From: Pyricularia pennisetigena
Lineage: Eukaryota; Ascomycota; Sordariomycetes; Magnaporthales; Pyriculariaceae
Length of the DNA stretch: 64,000 nt
Assembly: GCF_004337985.1 (NCBI RefSeq)
Contig: NW_021940921.1
Coordinates: 513,758-577,757 of the forward strand
Direction of reading: 5' to 3'
Translations under genes and position numbers: made by a program
Notes under the pieces: generated by a model
Database searches by the model: none
Told to the model about the DNA's origin: nothing
What the model saw: only the letters and a program-made list of their open reading frames with translations
In this document: one piece after another, positions 44,120-57,201 of the stretch
Numbering within the stretch: position 1 is the stretch's first letter
Layout of the letters: each line of letters starts with the position of its first letter

Positions 44120-46419
44120 CTGTTTAAATTTTTTTGGGGGGGGTTTTTTTTTTATATCTTATTCAATGCTTGTTGCGTAAGGAATGGATGAGAGCAGTCT
44201 GTCAAAGGAAGAAAGGCTAATCTCTTGCGATGCTAGAGTTGAACGACAAAAAAAATCACCAAAAAAAAATAATACAAAACAATACCAAACGACTTGAACA
44301 ACTTAGCTCTAAAAAATGAATGGAAGAAAAGAATATAGTCAAAAAAGGAGCATAAAAAAAGCTACTCAGTAGCAAATACCAAACCAGTTGGTCAAAGAAG
44401 TGGAAGGTGAAGAAAAAGAAAAAAAAAAAAGGAATGAACTCGCAAACCTACGAGAGCTGCAAGACCAAAAGAATGGACAGCCGTCGACGGAAAGAAAAAA
44501 GGTGCAGCGTCAAGACGGCGACTTATTAGAATAGATGCACAGGCCAAACAGGCTATCCTGTAAGTGAATTTGTTTGGTTACAAAAGATCGTCGCTGGGAT
44601 TGGGGGGAGAAAATGGAGTACAATATGCCACGCCTTTCCTTCATCCCCTTGCCTCGGCGGCACATGAGGCTGTCTGGGAGACAGGGGCAAAGGACAGACA
44701 GTCGTGGCGCTGTGTTTTGGTACGGTAGGTAGGTATGTGTACCTTGGCCCAACGCCCGGCGTCTGCCGCGTACGTCTGTCTCTATTGTCTTCTTCCAAAC
44801 ACGGGAAGATCAAATCCCCAGTCAGACGAACCATGTCAACCTGTTTGTGTTGGATCCAAGGTTCCACGTCGAGTAAAGGAACAGTTCGACAAGAAGCTTA
44901 CTTTGGGTTTTTTTTTTCTCCTTGTGATTTTTCCTCTCCCCTTCTCTCTTCTCCTTGCCCCTGTAAACCGGCAATCCACCTAGCCTTACTTGGCATGGAC
45001 CCTTTTTTTTTTTTTTTCTCCTTGGTCTTTGTTACTCTGCCTCGAACCGGAAAGTGAAATAAAACACTACAACATACTATACCTCGTACCCAATTAATTC
45101 AAAGCGTGTTGCGGTGGTGGTCCGCCCAGACGATGAGACAGCGCGGCCCTCCAGGGTCACTGTACATTGGAAACGAATCGAACAAAAAGAAAACTGGGGG
45201 ACGGGAGTGTCTAACAGCCTGTTCAGACTGTCAGGTGCAGACAGTAACTACCATGTACGAGATGGGATCGTTTTGCGGGAGCCCACAAGTGGCCCAGATT
45301 GTAGCTCGATGGGGCCGTCGACCCCATGTTCAAGACGATAAATCGACGGCGGCTGTCACTGCCGGTTGGAACGAACGCCCCTTGTTGATCTTTGCTTCTT
45401 TTGCTTTTTTTTTTTCTTTTTTTTTCATATATGTTTTATTTTGTTATTTATCTCCGATTGTTCAATGTTCAAAAGTTTGGCTGGTAGGAAACACTCAATG
45501 AATGACGAGTGGAGAGTTCAGAGGGGTAGCACCGAGTCGGGTGTACCTGACATTGGGCATGCACTACGTGTGTGTGTGAGTGGTATTATGTTGCGCTGAA
45601 CAACCGAGACACGGACCGCGCGACCATATGTAGAGAAAGATTTTCTGTTCCTAATTTTAGCATAATGTCGAACGAGCTGGGCTCCATCGCCCAGGAAAAC
45701 AAAAAACGTAAAAACCACCCAGAGTGGACCTTGCGAAGAGGAAAAATAAAAAAGGGCCCCAGAATTAGGGCGGACGGGGCCAAGAAATATGGACAGAAAG
45801 AGCAAAAAGCGTTGATCTCTGTGCTAGCCATTGTTTCGTGGGGCCAGTATCAGCAATGCGACCGGGCCCAGCTGAACCACTTAACGTTTCCGGCGGGGAC
45901 GTCAAAATGCCCACATACCAATCACTACCCCCACCCGATTTTTTTTCTTTTTTTTTTTTTTTTTTTTCTTTTCTTTTCACTCCAGAGCTGGCTCAGGTGG
46001 ACCATGTCGGCTCCGCGGACCCGGCAGTGACGGACGGCTCCGCGCGCACCGGTTCCTCCAGAGCTGGAGGAACAGTCCGCAACGGCTGAGGACTAACATC
46101 TCGTTTATCTCGAATTCTTGGCTGGGCACGCTACAACATTGTACGTCGTACTTTGTAGTAGATCGCCAAACGGTCAGGAGTCAATAGTGGGCCAATATTG
46201 TATATATCAAATGTCAAAGCGCACGACGGGAGGATAGATGTATTTCCGGTCTGCAACGCTGTTTGATTGAGAGGGAGAATAGATTGATGCCAGCAGGTCT
46301 GGTGGCTGGTGGCTCATTGATTGAAGGGAGAGTATGTAGCGGTCTCGTTCTGTGTGGGGACAAAAGTGGATTTCGGGGCATATAGAGTCTGGTCCGCACC
46401 CTGGTCTTCAACAATCAAA
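44120..46419. other. intergenic, about 2.3 kb, no protein gene supported
   Basis: Rich in A and T tracts (for example 44420-44432, 45005-45020, 45945-45968). ORFs here lack domain-like sequence. It contains the perfect inverted repeat listed separately, about 350 bp before tRNA-Tyr. Confidence 0.5.
46052..46073. repeat. perfect 10-bp inverted repeat with 2-base centre
   Basis: GTTCCTCCAG, then AG, then CTGGAGGAAC. As DNA it is an almost perfect palindrome. The flanking GC-rich stretch (45985-46090) stands out from its T-rich surroundings. Confidence 0.75.
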
Positions 46420-46507
46420 CCCCTGATGGTGTAGTTGGTTCATCACGTCTGACTGTAATTGAATGGTTGTAATCAGAAGGTCACCGGCTCGACTCCGGTT
46501 CGGGGGA
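46420..46507 (+). tRNA. tRNA-Tyr (GTA) with 13-base intron
   Basis: The acceptor stem CCCCTGA pairs with TCGGGGG (one G-T pair), discriminator A at 46507. The D arm is GTGTAGTTGGTTCATCAC. The anticodon stem is TCTGA/TCAGA with loop C-T-G-T-A-A...A, anticodon GTA at 46455-46457. The T arm is ACCGG-CTCGACT-CCGGT. Thirteen extra bases (46459-46471) follow position 37, the canonical tRNA intron site; eukaryotic tRNA-Tyr genes almost always have an intron there. A run of T for polymerase III termination follows at about 46525. Confidence 0.93.
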
Positions 46508-47560
46508 ATTACGTTTTGCATTATTTTTTTGCTAGGTGTTTTGGTTTATACATTCGACTGGGTGTTTTTCATTTCTTTTGGTTTGCGTTTATTTATTACA
46601 ACAAAACAATTTTTTCTGATGGTTTTTTTTCTTTATTTATTTAATTATTTTTTCTTTTTTCTTTTTTGAAAAAAAGTCACACATGCGCTTTTCTTTGTGC
46701 TTTGATTTCATTATTCAGTTATCTTCTGTATGCCCCTTTTGAAACTCTATCCAGTTATGCTTGTCCGTAAGTGCACAACAGAAACAAGCTGGGCATGTTT
46801 GTAACCTTTCTGCGCCATTGTTCAGCATTTTAGAATCATGCAGAAGCTCCAAATGAAAATCGCTGAAAATTACTACTTGGTGACAGCTTGATATATAAGA
46901 GCTTATTAATTCAAAGATCAGTGAAAGCTGGGAAAGATGTGAATGTCAGATATGGCAATCTCAAGGAAGTAGGTAGTTTTTCTGGTCAAGGTAGACCCTG
47001 ATTCAAACTGTTTTTGAAGGTGTATGGATTTACCAACAACATACAGTCCATGCTTCAGCTGGGATGACCCTAGCCCGTCAAAGTCCTGCGTTGCCTGGCC
47101 TGCACATACAGGCCACGCGGCACTTTCAAAGCAAGGCTTCCTTCTGGAATAAAGCACGCATCTCGCCAAGTTGGTAGTTGGCTGGGTTAAAACTCGTCAA
47201 GCAAAGATGACCAAGGCAGTGACGGGTTTTGCCGGAGTTGAAAAGGTTACACTGATGGACAAGTAGAAAATGGATAGAGGGAGGAACGGGGTTGGTAGGT
47301 ATTACAGTGAGATTAAAAGGGAAGATATCTACCTAATCCAGTACATATAAACGCCAAAACCTGGGCGCTATCGTATGCCAACCCTTACACAAAAAGAAAA
47401 CCGAGAAAGAGAAAAAAAAAAAAAAAAAAAAAAAAAAGAGAGGGACCAAAGCCTCATGCAAAAGAGTGAAAAGAAAAGAAGATATAAAACAATGAAAAAA
47501 AAAAGAAACCCTGCTTTTGTTTTCGTGCCAAAACAACAAAAAAATACCCCAAGAGTCTGT
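46508..47560. other. intergenic, no gene seen
   Basis: T-rich after the tRNA, then mixed sequence with an A tract (about 47411-47437) and the 3' UTR side of the ABC transporter gene. No supported ORF. Confidence 0.5.
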
Positions 47561-47774
47561 CTATTCCAAACTCTGTGCCTCGCACATCTTCAAATACATG
47601 CCACCAAGTGAAACCAACTCCTGGTGGGTGCCCATCTCGACGATCCTCCCACCAAAGAAGACGCAAATGACATCGGCGTCCTTGATGGTGCTGAGGCGAT
47701 GAGCGACGGCGACGGTGATGCGATCGCCCGACTTGGCGGCCTCGCCGAGGGCCTCCTGGACGATCTTTTCGCTT

Positions 47775-47806
<32 letters not shown>

Positions 47807-50800
47807 CAGCAGGATCTTGGGGTCGCGGATGAGGGCGCGGGCGATGGCGATGCGCTGCCTCTGGCCGCCCGAGAGCTGGGTGCCGTTGGACCCGGCGGCG
47901 GTGCCGAGGCCGTCGGGCAGCGACGAGACGAAATCCCAGGCGTTGGCGGCGCGGAGGGCGCGCTCGATGGCGGCGTCGTCCGGCGGCGTCGACTCCCCCT
48001 CCCCGCCGTCGATGCCCAGCGCAATGTTCTCCCGGATCGAGCCCTGGAACAGCGTCGGCTCCTGCTGCACCAGCGCCACGACCCGCCGGTACAGCCGCGG
48101 GTTCAGCTCCGTCAGCGGGTCCCCGCCTACGCGGATGCTGCCCGTCGTCGGGTCGTAGAAGCGCTCCAGCATGGCGATTATGGTCGACTTGCCGCACCCG
48201 GACGCGCCGACCAGGGCCACAAACTGGCCGCGCTTGATCTCGAGCGATACGTCCTTGAGCACGGTGGCCTCGGGCCGGAGGGGGTAGGAGAAGCGGACGT
48301 CGTGGAGCTCGATGGGGCCGCCGGCGCGAGGGGCGCGGTCTTTGTTATCGGGCGTGGGCGACACGGTGGGTTGGATGCCAGTCAGCCAGAAGATGTAGTT
48401 GGCGCCGTTCATGCCCTTTGTCATGCCTGTTTTTTTTTGTGGGGATGGTTAGTGAATTGTTTATTTGTCTTGTCTGAATGGAAATGGGGTTGAGAGTGAG
48501 AAAAAAAAAAAAAAGAGGGAAAGCTTTACTGGTTGAGAATTGGAAGATTTGCGACGTGGCCTGGGCCGAGAAAAACACCGACATAAAGGACACAAAGAAC
48601 TGGAACAGGGTGATCTCGCGGTCCGCCACCAGCCTGGTGCCGTACCAGAAACCGAGAGCCATGAACCAGAACTCGACGCCCTGTGTGGCGGCGAACCAGA
48701 CCATCATGCTCGCCAGCGGTCTCTTTGACGAGTTGACGGCGTTGTCGAGCTCCTGGGTGTACTTGGCCAGCACGGAGCTCTCAATGGCGAGGGAGGAGAC
48801 GGTGCGGATGGCGGTGACGGACTCGGAGGCGATGGCGGAGCTGGTGGACAGGCGTCCGGCGGTCTCGCGGTCCAGCTTGGCGTCGAAGCGCATCTTCAAA
48901 AAGCCGCAGCCGACGACGACGGGCAGGCCGGCCAGGACGATGACGAGGCCGAGCTTCCAGCTGAAGACGATGCCGAGGACGCTGCACGAGGCGATGTTCA
49001 GGGCGGCGGTGGTGATGAGGCCGATGTTGAGGCTCATGAGCTCAAAGACGGACTGCGGGTGGGAGTCGACGCGGCTGGCCAGGGCGCCGATGTTGTTCTC
49101 GGGCCGGTCGAAGAACTGCAGGTCCTGGCGCAGGATCTGCTGGAAGATGTCGCGGCGCAGCTTGTGGGTCAGGGTCTGGCCGACGACGTTGGTGTAGTAG
49201 CCCAGGATGTAGTAGAAGACGAGGCAGCCGGCGGCCAGGACGACGAACATGGAGGACAGGAAGTTGCCCCGCGTCAGCATCTGGTCGACGGGGAGCGTGA
49301 AGACCTCGACCATGTACGCCATGAGGATGGCTTGGGCGGGGAAGAGGGCGCAGGCCACGACGCAGGCGCCCAGGACGGCGAGCATGGAGAACCACAGACC
49401 GGGCGTCTCCCTGACCATGCGGAGGACCGTGGTGATGAAGCCAAACTGCTTGTGGTTCTCGTAGTCGTCCCTCCTGAGCTGGGCCTGGATCCGCTCCTGC
49501 GCGGCGGTGGGGTACTTGGTGAGCGACTTGGCCTGCCTGACGATGTCGTCCTCGCCCTCGGCGTTGATGGTGTCCTCCTCCTCCCCCTCCTCCTCGCCGC
49601 TGTCCGTCTCCGAGTGGCTCTGGTTGGCGCTGGTGGTGAGCTGCTGGATCTTGACGAGCCTGGCGTAGGTGCCGTCCTGCTCGATCAGGCTCTCGTGCGT
49701 GCCCTGCTCGACGATGCGGCCCTTGGTCATGACCACGATGTTGTCGGCCTTGCGGATGGTCGCGAGCTTGTGCGCGATCACGATGGTCGTCCTGCCCACC
49801 GCCGCCTTGTCCAGCGCCTGCTGCACGATGCCCTCGGCGTGCGGGTCCAGGGCGCTGGTGGCCTCGTCCAGGAGGAGCACCTTTGGCTGAGACACCACCG
49901 AGCGCGCGATGGCGATGCGCTGCTTCTGCCCGCCCGACAGCAGACCGCCGCGCTGGCCAATCTCGGTGTCGTAGCCCTCGGGGAGCTCCGACACAAAGTC
50001 GTGCGCGAATGCGATCTTGGCGGCTTCCTGCACCCGACGCATCTGTTCCTCCCTGGGCGCCGTCTCCCAGGGGGTTCCGACAAGACCGTGGGCGATGTTG
50101 TCAAACACCGAGCCGCGGAAGAGCACAGGTTCCTATTTTAGGCACAGAAAAAAGATGTTGAGTATTGGTGACTGTTGCGCAAATAGATTCGAAAAGAGAA
50201 AAGAGGACAAGAAACAAAAAAACTCACCTGCTGCACCAACCGCACATTCTGCCTCAACCAGTTCAGATTCAACGTCTCGATCGGCCGCCCGTCCAGCTTT
50301 ATGGTGCCCTTGTTCGGGTTATACCACCTCTCCAGCAGGCCAACGATGGTGCTCTTGCCAGAACCGCTAGGCCCGACCAGAGCAGTGATCTTGCCGGCCG
50401 GCGCCGTCAGCGTAAAGTTGTCCAGCACGGTGACGCCGGGCCTGGTCGGGTAGGAAAAGTTGACGCCCTCGAGCTCCACGACGCCCTGGTTCACCTCGGG
50501 CTTCAGGCCGCTCGGGTCGAGCGGGTCGATGACGCTCTTGCGGTCGATGAGAGCAAACAGCTGAGCGGCGGCGGAGGCGGCGCGGGTGAACTCGATGCTG
50601 TAGGGGGCGATCTGGGTCAGGCTGAGGGCGGCGATGATGACGGACAGCAGCACGGTGAAGACGTCTCCGCTGTCCCTGACCTCGCCGGTGGACAGCATGC
50701 GGAGGCCCTGCCAGAAGGCGAGCCCGTAGCCCAGGTAGACGATGGTGTACTCGGCCGAGAACAGGACGCCGAAGAGGAACGAGATCTTGTCGCCCCAGCG

Positions 50801-51769
50801 GTGCGCCTCGCACAGGAACTCGTCAAACTTGGCCACCAGCCGCTCGCGCATCTCAAAGGCGTGCACCGTCCGCACGCTGCCCAGCACCCCCTCCGCGTAT
50901 GCGTTGGCCTGCGCGTGCTTCTCGAGCACCTTGGTCTCGTACCCGGCCTCGATGAAGGACACGACGGCCATGAAGATGACGCACAGCGGCGCCACCCCGC
51001 ACACGATCAGCGTCAGCTTCCAGTTGGTCAGGAAGGCGATGACGAAGGCGCTGACGAACGCCGACACGCCCTGGATCGTCAGCCCGAGCTTCTCCGACGT
51101 GCCGTTCTGGATCAGCCGCCCGTTGGAGTAGGCCTGCGTCGCGATGGAGCCGCCGTCGCCAATGTCAAAGTACGCCACCTCCTGCCGCAGCGCCGACTTG
51201 AGGTACTCGTGCCGGATGTTGCGCACCATGCGGTAGGCCGAGTACGTCAGCAGCGAGTTGTAGACGTACGCCACCACAAACCGGCCGATGCCGAAGTAGA
51301 CGTAAATGAGGCTGTGTGAATCATTCCCGGGGGAGGTCAGCGAGACGAGTCAAGCCAGACATGGATCCAAAGGTTTCGCGCCCAAGGAAGAGAAGAAGAC
51401 AAAGAAAAACAAAAATAAAAAATAAACTCACGCTAGTTGAGCACCCGCATTCCTAAATGACTGATCTCCCGACGAACTTCCCGTCTGAAAGTCGGTAAAG
51501 ACCGTGACGAACTGCCCAAAGATGATGTTTTGCGACGCCATGAGCACGCCCGAAGCGATGGCCGTAACCGTGGCGATGGCCAGGAGTACATACTCAACCG
51601 GCCCCGCATAAGTGAAAACTCTCCAGTACGACTTCCATGCTGAGCCTTCCTGTGAAGTTTCATCTGTCGATTTTGAGGCTTGTGATGTCGAGTCTTGGAC
51701 GGTGACGGTAACCATGGACGACGACGTCGGCGCCACGGAGGCCGCTTTCTTTTCTGATAGTAACCCCAT
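47561..51769 (-). CDS. full-length ABCB-type (MDR/P-glycoprotein-like) exporter, 1,296 residues (4 exons)
   Basis: Exons 51769-51432, 51311-50228, 50132-48530 and 48426-47561. The summed length is 3,891 bases and all joins keep frame. Organisation is TMD1-NBD1-TMD2-NBD2. NBD1: Walker A GPSGSGKST, signature LLSGGQKQR, Walker B VLLLDEATSALD, switch VIAHKLATI. NBD2: Walker A GASGCGKST, signature LSGGQRQR, Walker B ILLLDEATSALD, switch VAHRLSTI. All catalytic residues of both sites are present. An acidic linker (SETDSGEEEGEEED) separates the halves. The second intron falls immediately after VQQ in the NBD1 Q-loop. This class exports hydrophobic compounds or lipopeptides across the plasma membrane; the substrate is unknown. 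Confidence 0.93.
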
Positions 51770-53771
51770 TGCTGTTTTTGTTTTGTTGTTTTATGAGAGG
51801 TTTGTCAAGACGAAAAAAAATACAGATGATTTTTTTTTCTTTTTGGGGGGCGTGCTAGCACAGCCCTGGGGGGTAGAGGAAGCAAAGTATTAAGGTTGAC
51901 GATGATCTAAAGCATATGTGAGGTCTGTATTGGTGCAGACGAGGGAGGTGGTGCTTGGCTTGGCTTTAAACGTCTGTTGGAAAGACAGTTATGCTTTGAT
52001 TTATGGTAGAAACATCGAAAACATTTGAATAAACAAAAAATGACAAAAAAAGAATAGTAAGAAAAAGTCTTGGTGGTTCTAGAAATAAAAAAAAAAACGA
52101 CCAAGGATAGTCGGAAACGAAAGGCTGGGCAAAACCGGTCTGTCAGTCCTATCAGATGCTTCCGTAAAGGGAGATTTTGCTATGAGGCAGCTTGGGCGAG
52201 GCGAGCGCGTTTAATAAAACATCAGACGGAAAAATCTCGCGTCTCTTTGCCTCATCATTCTTAAAACCGTAAGGGCTCTTTTTTTTTTTTTTTTTTCTCT
52301 TTTTTTTTTTCTCGGCACTCGATGGGCTTTGTTTCCATTTGTCAATAAGGCTTCCTTGTTGCACCATCAACTGCCGGGGCTACTCTAATCTGCACCTCTC
52401 TCTAATCGGATCCCCAGAAAAAAACAAGAAGGATTAGTGTACAACGTCAAGTATCCTCGTCAAAACTTGTCCCGATTCTGACTCCGGCCTTCGCGCGAAC
52501 CGCAAAGCGGTGGCCCGAGCCGATCGCCCCTCCCATGACCTGCTACTTGGTTTGTAGTAGGATTGGCGATCGGGGGTATTGACCCCGGCCCTGCAAGGTC
52601 AGGGAAAAAAAAAAAAATACTACGTAGTAAGAAAAATGAAAAAAAAAAGGGTCCGCACCGAGGAACTCACCGCGAGTGCAAGTGCTAAGGTTAAGGTTTG
52701 CAACAAGGGGTTTGCCGGCCCCGACAAGGATTGCCTGTGCAGGGGCCACGTTTAAATGGATGGATGTCAGAGCATGTCATCCACGTTTCGTTTTCCGCAC
52801 CCATGTCGATCCACAAGAGTAACATATCACGTAGTAGTTGGCACCTACCGTAAACCAAGGCTGTTGATGGTTCGCACGGTAAATTTCGTAAAATATTCCC
52901 ACATAGACGCAAACCTGATTCTTGCCATCAGAAAGCTAACCCTAGTTGCAGAAGCCAGACCTTGAATCGGTATCCCCTGTACATGGGCTTATATGAATGG
53001 GGTGGTTCAGCTCGCAGATAGAGTCTAGGAAACAGGTGACCAATGCGCAAGGTGTTTTTGTTGTGTACATGGTGTAAGTAGAGTAGAGGAGGGGAAAAAA
53101 AAAAAAAAAAAAAAAGTCACCTGCCAAAAAGCTCCCAAACAGGAAAAAAGCTGGCAAAGGTCACAGGCGAGAGCCGAAGCCTTGAACCATTTCTCTACAT
53201 ATCACACGGCGGATCTAGATTACCACCGTAGCTTTCCTGTGCCGTAGGATCTGCCTGACGTTCCGGGGACCCACGTCTGTGGGTCTGATGGGTTGACGAT
53301 CACGTCGAGTGGGGACCCTACCGAATAAATTGTGCTGCGGCCCCCGCGGAGCCGAATTCGGTGCGGCGTGACCCGGCCCCCGAACGCGGTTTCTTTTGGT
53401 GGTAGTCCAAGGGGGAGGCGGAGTGGTGGCCCTTTATTCCGTGCTTTGCGCTTGGGCACTTGTTTCGTTTGTTTGTTGGGTCGAGATGATAATGTCTTGG
53501 CTGCAGTCATGGAAACGAGGTAATTTCTCTCTCCTTCTCTCTCTCTTTGTCATAATGTTTGCCAAGCAAAGGTATTTTGTTTGTTGGACTGGGTGCAGGG
53601 CATGAGAAGGATTTTTTTTTTTTGATTGAAATTGATCAAATATCTTGCCACACTAGGCCTACTTTCAAGTACGATGGGCAGGGTAGAGTAAGATAGATGG
53701 TCTTGTCTTGTCTTGGCTGCTGTCCAAAGAAAAAAAAATCACACACAACCAACCCTCCCCCATTACACATG
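51770..53771. other. intergenic, 2 kb, no supported gene
   Basis: Promoter side of the ABC transporter and 3' side of the Zn2Cys6 regulator. Several A/T tracts (52280-52310, 53094-53115). ORFs are short and without domains. Confidence 0.5.
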
Positions 53772-55073
53772 TCATCCCATATGCCCGTGAACATGGCCGT
53801 GACCGTGTCCATGCTCAACGTCGGGCGACATGCCAAATGTAGACATGTCCCCCTCCAACAAGCCCATGATGTTCCTGTTCCCTGCATACCAGTCGCCTAA
53901 TCCCATGTCGAAACCGGGCATCATCATTCCCAAGTTCTGAACGTCCGGCTGCGCATGTTGGGGGTGATGCTGGTGGTGTTGCTGAACGGCAGCAAACTGT
54001 TGCTGATGCTGATGCTGATGCTGCTGCTGCTGCTGTTGTTGTTGTTGCTGCTGGTGGTGGTGGTGGTGCTGAGCATTCCACTGCGGTTCCACCATGGGCT
54101 GGTGCTGCTGCTGGTGCTGCATCAACCCGAGCGCCCCAAAGTACATGTCGAACTCGTTCCCAATCTGCATCATGTCCCGGTCGCCGACCTGGTTGGCCCG
54201 GGCCTTGGCCTCGAGGTAGACGGCCGCGACCTTACAGAAGACGTCGCACAGCCGCTGCAGGCGCTTGACGGGCTCCGAGTACTCGCTGGCCGGGATCAGC
54301 GACGCAGCAAAGCCTTGGATGAGGGCCAGGTCGGCAGAAGACGAGGTCGAGATGGTTTGGCAGAAGAGGACAAAGAATGGAGCGAACGGGGTGAGGAGGA
54401 TGGACCTTTTTTTTTTTTTTGTATGGGTTGTTAGTGGATTGTAGAGACAGCAAAAACTTGAGCCTCTAAAAAGAAACATACCAATGTATTTGCGAAACCT
54501 GCAGATGCATATTATTCGCCGTGGCCGCCATGCATTCCTGATGAATCTCCAGGACGCGCCTGGCCGCCTCGACGCATTCGGCGGCAAAGGTGTCGGCCGA
54601 GCCGTCGGCAGCCGGCACGGCGCGGTAGATGAGGGTGAGCGTCGTGTAGCAGATGATCTCGTCGCCCTTGAGCTGCATGTCGAGCGACCCCGTGTACTTG
54701 GAGTCGGGCCCCACCGCCTCGGCCAGGGCGTCCCGGGCCCGCTTCGCCTCGTCCATGACGGCCTCGAGCTGCCGGCCCAGCTCGCGCGCGCACGACACCG
54801 TCACCTCGCGCGGCTGTGACAGCGCCTGCGGGCTGTACAGCTGCTCGTACGACCGCGACTGGATCACCGCGAGCTTGACCCACGCGTTGACCAGGCCCGA
54901 GAACGGGCCGGGCTGCACCGACGTGTCGAGCGTGTAGGGGATGGTGATGTCGTGGTCCCGTATCACCGACGAGTAGCCGAGCCGGAGCGCGAGCGCCTTT
55001 TCGATAGTGTAGACGTACCAGAAGATGAGCACCTTGACGTTGGTTTTGCCGCTGGCCGAACTCGTTGCCGTCC

Positions 55074-55104
<31 letters not shown>

Positions 55105-57056
55105 GGATGTCCCTGCGGAAATGGACCCTGGTGTTGCCGTCGCCGCCGCGCCCGTGGTGGCGGATGCCGTTGTGGCCGGAGCCGCCGTCGCAGCCACCCC
55201 CATGCCCGCCGGGCTGTTGTCGATGCGGTGGAACCCCAACGTCAGCACCATGCGCGCCGCCGTCGTTATCAGGGTCCAGGCCAGCTTGGGCTTGCACACG
55301 TAGCCGATGGTGTGCATGGTCCCGATCAGGAGCGCCTTGATGTTCATCATGGTCGCCGGCAGGCACAGCGGCAGCCGCAGAAACGCCGCGTCCAGGTTGG
55401 ACTGCAGCTGGTCCTCGTAGGCGCAGTACTGCTGCCTCAGCGCCTCGTCGTTGGTCGCGTCAAACTCGGACGCGAACATGTGGTACAGGCCCGCGTTGAC
55501 GATGATGAAGGTCGCCTCGGAGAACTCCTCGGTGGCAAAGTAGACGTTTTTGCAGAGAGCAATGAACTCGTCCATATCGAGGAAGGCCATGTCGTCTTCA
55601 AACACTCTTGATCCGGACTCTGTTGTGGTTTTAAAGTATTTCTCGTCAGTGAGGGGTTGACATGAAAAAAAAAAAGAAAAAAAAAAAACTTTGACAAAAT
55701 ACCTTTAACTCTCCGCAAGATGGCCAACACAGCCTGCATGGGCGGCATCTCCAGCTTCTGTAGAGCGCCATCCTCGCCCCCGACCTTGCCCTCCTCAGGA
55801 TGCCCACCGCAACAACCCGGGGTGAGCTCATCCGCCGACGCCGTCTCCTTCTGCATGGCGACCATCTGCTTCAGAGACGCGAGGGCATCGCGCATGCGGG
55901 CGTTGATCTCGTCGTCGCCGCCGTCGCCGTAGAACCCGGGCGTCCGGCCCAACAGCACCGCCTTCTCAAAGAACTCGCCGGCAAGGGTGGACTGCGCCGT
56001 GAGCGACGAGCCGCCTTCGTACGTGGCCGGCGAGTCAAAATCGAGCGGCGAGCTGCAGTGGCTGTCGCTGGCCGCGTGGCCCGACTTCAGCGGCGCGTTG
56101 CCCGCCGACGACGTCCCCGCGCACGACGACGCTCCCGTGGCCGGCCTCATGGGGATCTGCTGGGACATGGCCCCAGGGCCCGAGGAAGATGACGATGACG
56201 CCGGTGGCCCCTGGAACCCATTTCCTGGAAGCCGTGCCCTGAGGAGGCCCTCGATGGCGCTGAGCCTTTCCTCGATCCGGTCAATCTTCCTTTCACTGTT
56301 GGGCCGATTTTTGACTGGTCAGCATCGCATGGTTGGTTGAATGAGAGAGAAAGAAAAAAAAAATTGTGAAGTAAGCGCCATATCTAGGAGACGGTTGGCA
56401 GTCCAATGGAAAAGGTGTTGACTCACTATTGACTCGAGACGAGGACTCTCGAACCTCCCGGGTGGCCTCTCCGTCCCATCCCCGTTGTTGTGCATGTTCG
56501 AGATGCTGTCCGACAGTTTGAGCATGGTACTTCTCTGTTGCAGCGAATCTATTTGACGATGAGGCAGGGAGCAAAGCCGAGTTGCAACCTTTATGTCAGT
56601 CATTGTTTCTCATCCGTCGGATATGTTCAGGGAACGGCAAAGGATTAGAAAGAGCAGAGAATATCAGAAAAAAAAGAAGGAGGGAGAGAAAGTGAAGCCG
56701 AAGCCAAGAAAAAAAAAAGATATAAATAAAATTGACAAGGCAGAAGCCAGAGCCTCCGTCCTCAGCTCACAAACATCAAACTCACCTTGCGCGTCCGACA
56801 TTGATCACACTAGATTCCCACATCCCGTTGATCCCCCCATCTTGTTAGCCCACGAACTGCCAAGAAAACAAAAATATTGGACAAACAGAATACTTGAAAA
56901 AAAACATGTTGTTTATTTTTTTGTCTGTCAAAATGTCCAAAAAAAAAAACATAAAAATCATCCCGAAGTTTGGGGGGAGAGGGGTTGCTGCCACTGTACC
57001 GCCCGAGAATATGGCTCCCCGTTTGCCATTTCTGGCTGCCAAGCAGGCTGCTCCAT
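53772..57056 (-). CDS. Zn2Cys6 transcription factor with fungal_trans domain, 850 residues (6 exons, one of 24 bases)
   Basis: Exons 57056-57000, 56809-56786, 56548-56427, 56295-55703, 55604-54482 and 54405-53772; coding length 2,553 bases. Exon 1 gives MEQPAWQPEMANGEPYSRA. The 24-base exon 2 gives CDQCRTRK and exon 3 opens IRCNREVPCSNCRTASRTC. Together they form a perfect zinc cluster, C20-x2-C23-x6-C30-x5-C36-x2-C39-x6-C46. A coiled linker follows (YERKIDRIEERLSAIEGLLR), then the middle homology region in exon 5 (KPKLAWTLITTAARMVLTLG, FWYVYTIEKALALRLG), interrupted by an Ala/Thr low-complexity insert. The C-terminus is Gln/His-rich, a typical activation domain. Nuclear, binding CGG-type sites. 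Target pathway unknown. The final intron has an A-rich tract before its acceptor, so that boundary is less certain. Confidence 0.85.
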
Positions 57057-57149
57057 GGTCGGCGCAGCCGATTGAGGAGAACCCCCGTGTGCGCTCATTA
57101 GTTACTAGGAGAATATGATTCTTGTTTCGGTGAACGAAAATAATAATAA

Positions 57150-57200
<51 letters not shown>
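57150..57200. repeat. T13-A38 homopolymer switch
   Basis: Thirteen T directly followed by 38 A, the same architecture as at 41829-41869. It lies about 100 bp upstream of the regulator's start codon. Confidence 0.9.

Positions 57201-57201
<1 letters not shown>

Noticed and set aside
49059..51319. Two long plus-strand ORFs (360 and 384 residues) antisense to the ABC transporter
   Set aside because: Shadow ORFs; composition is His/Asp/Arg-biased and no domain is visible.
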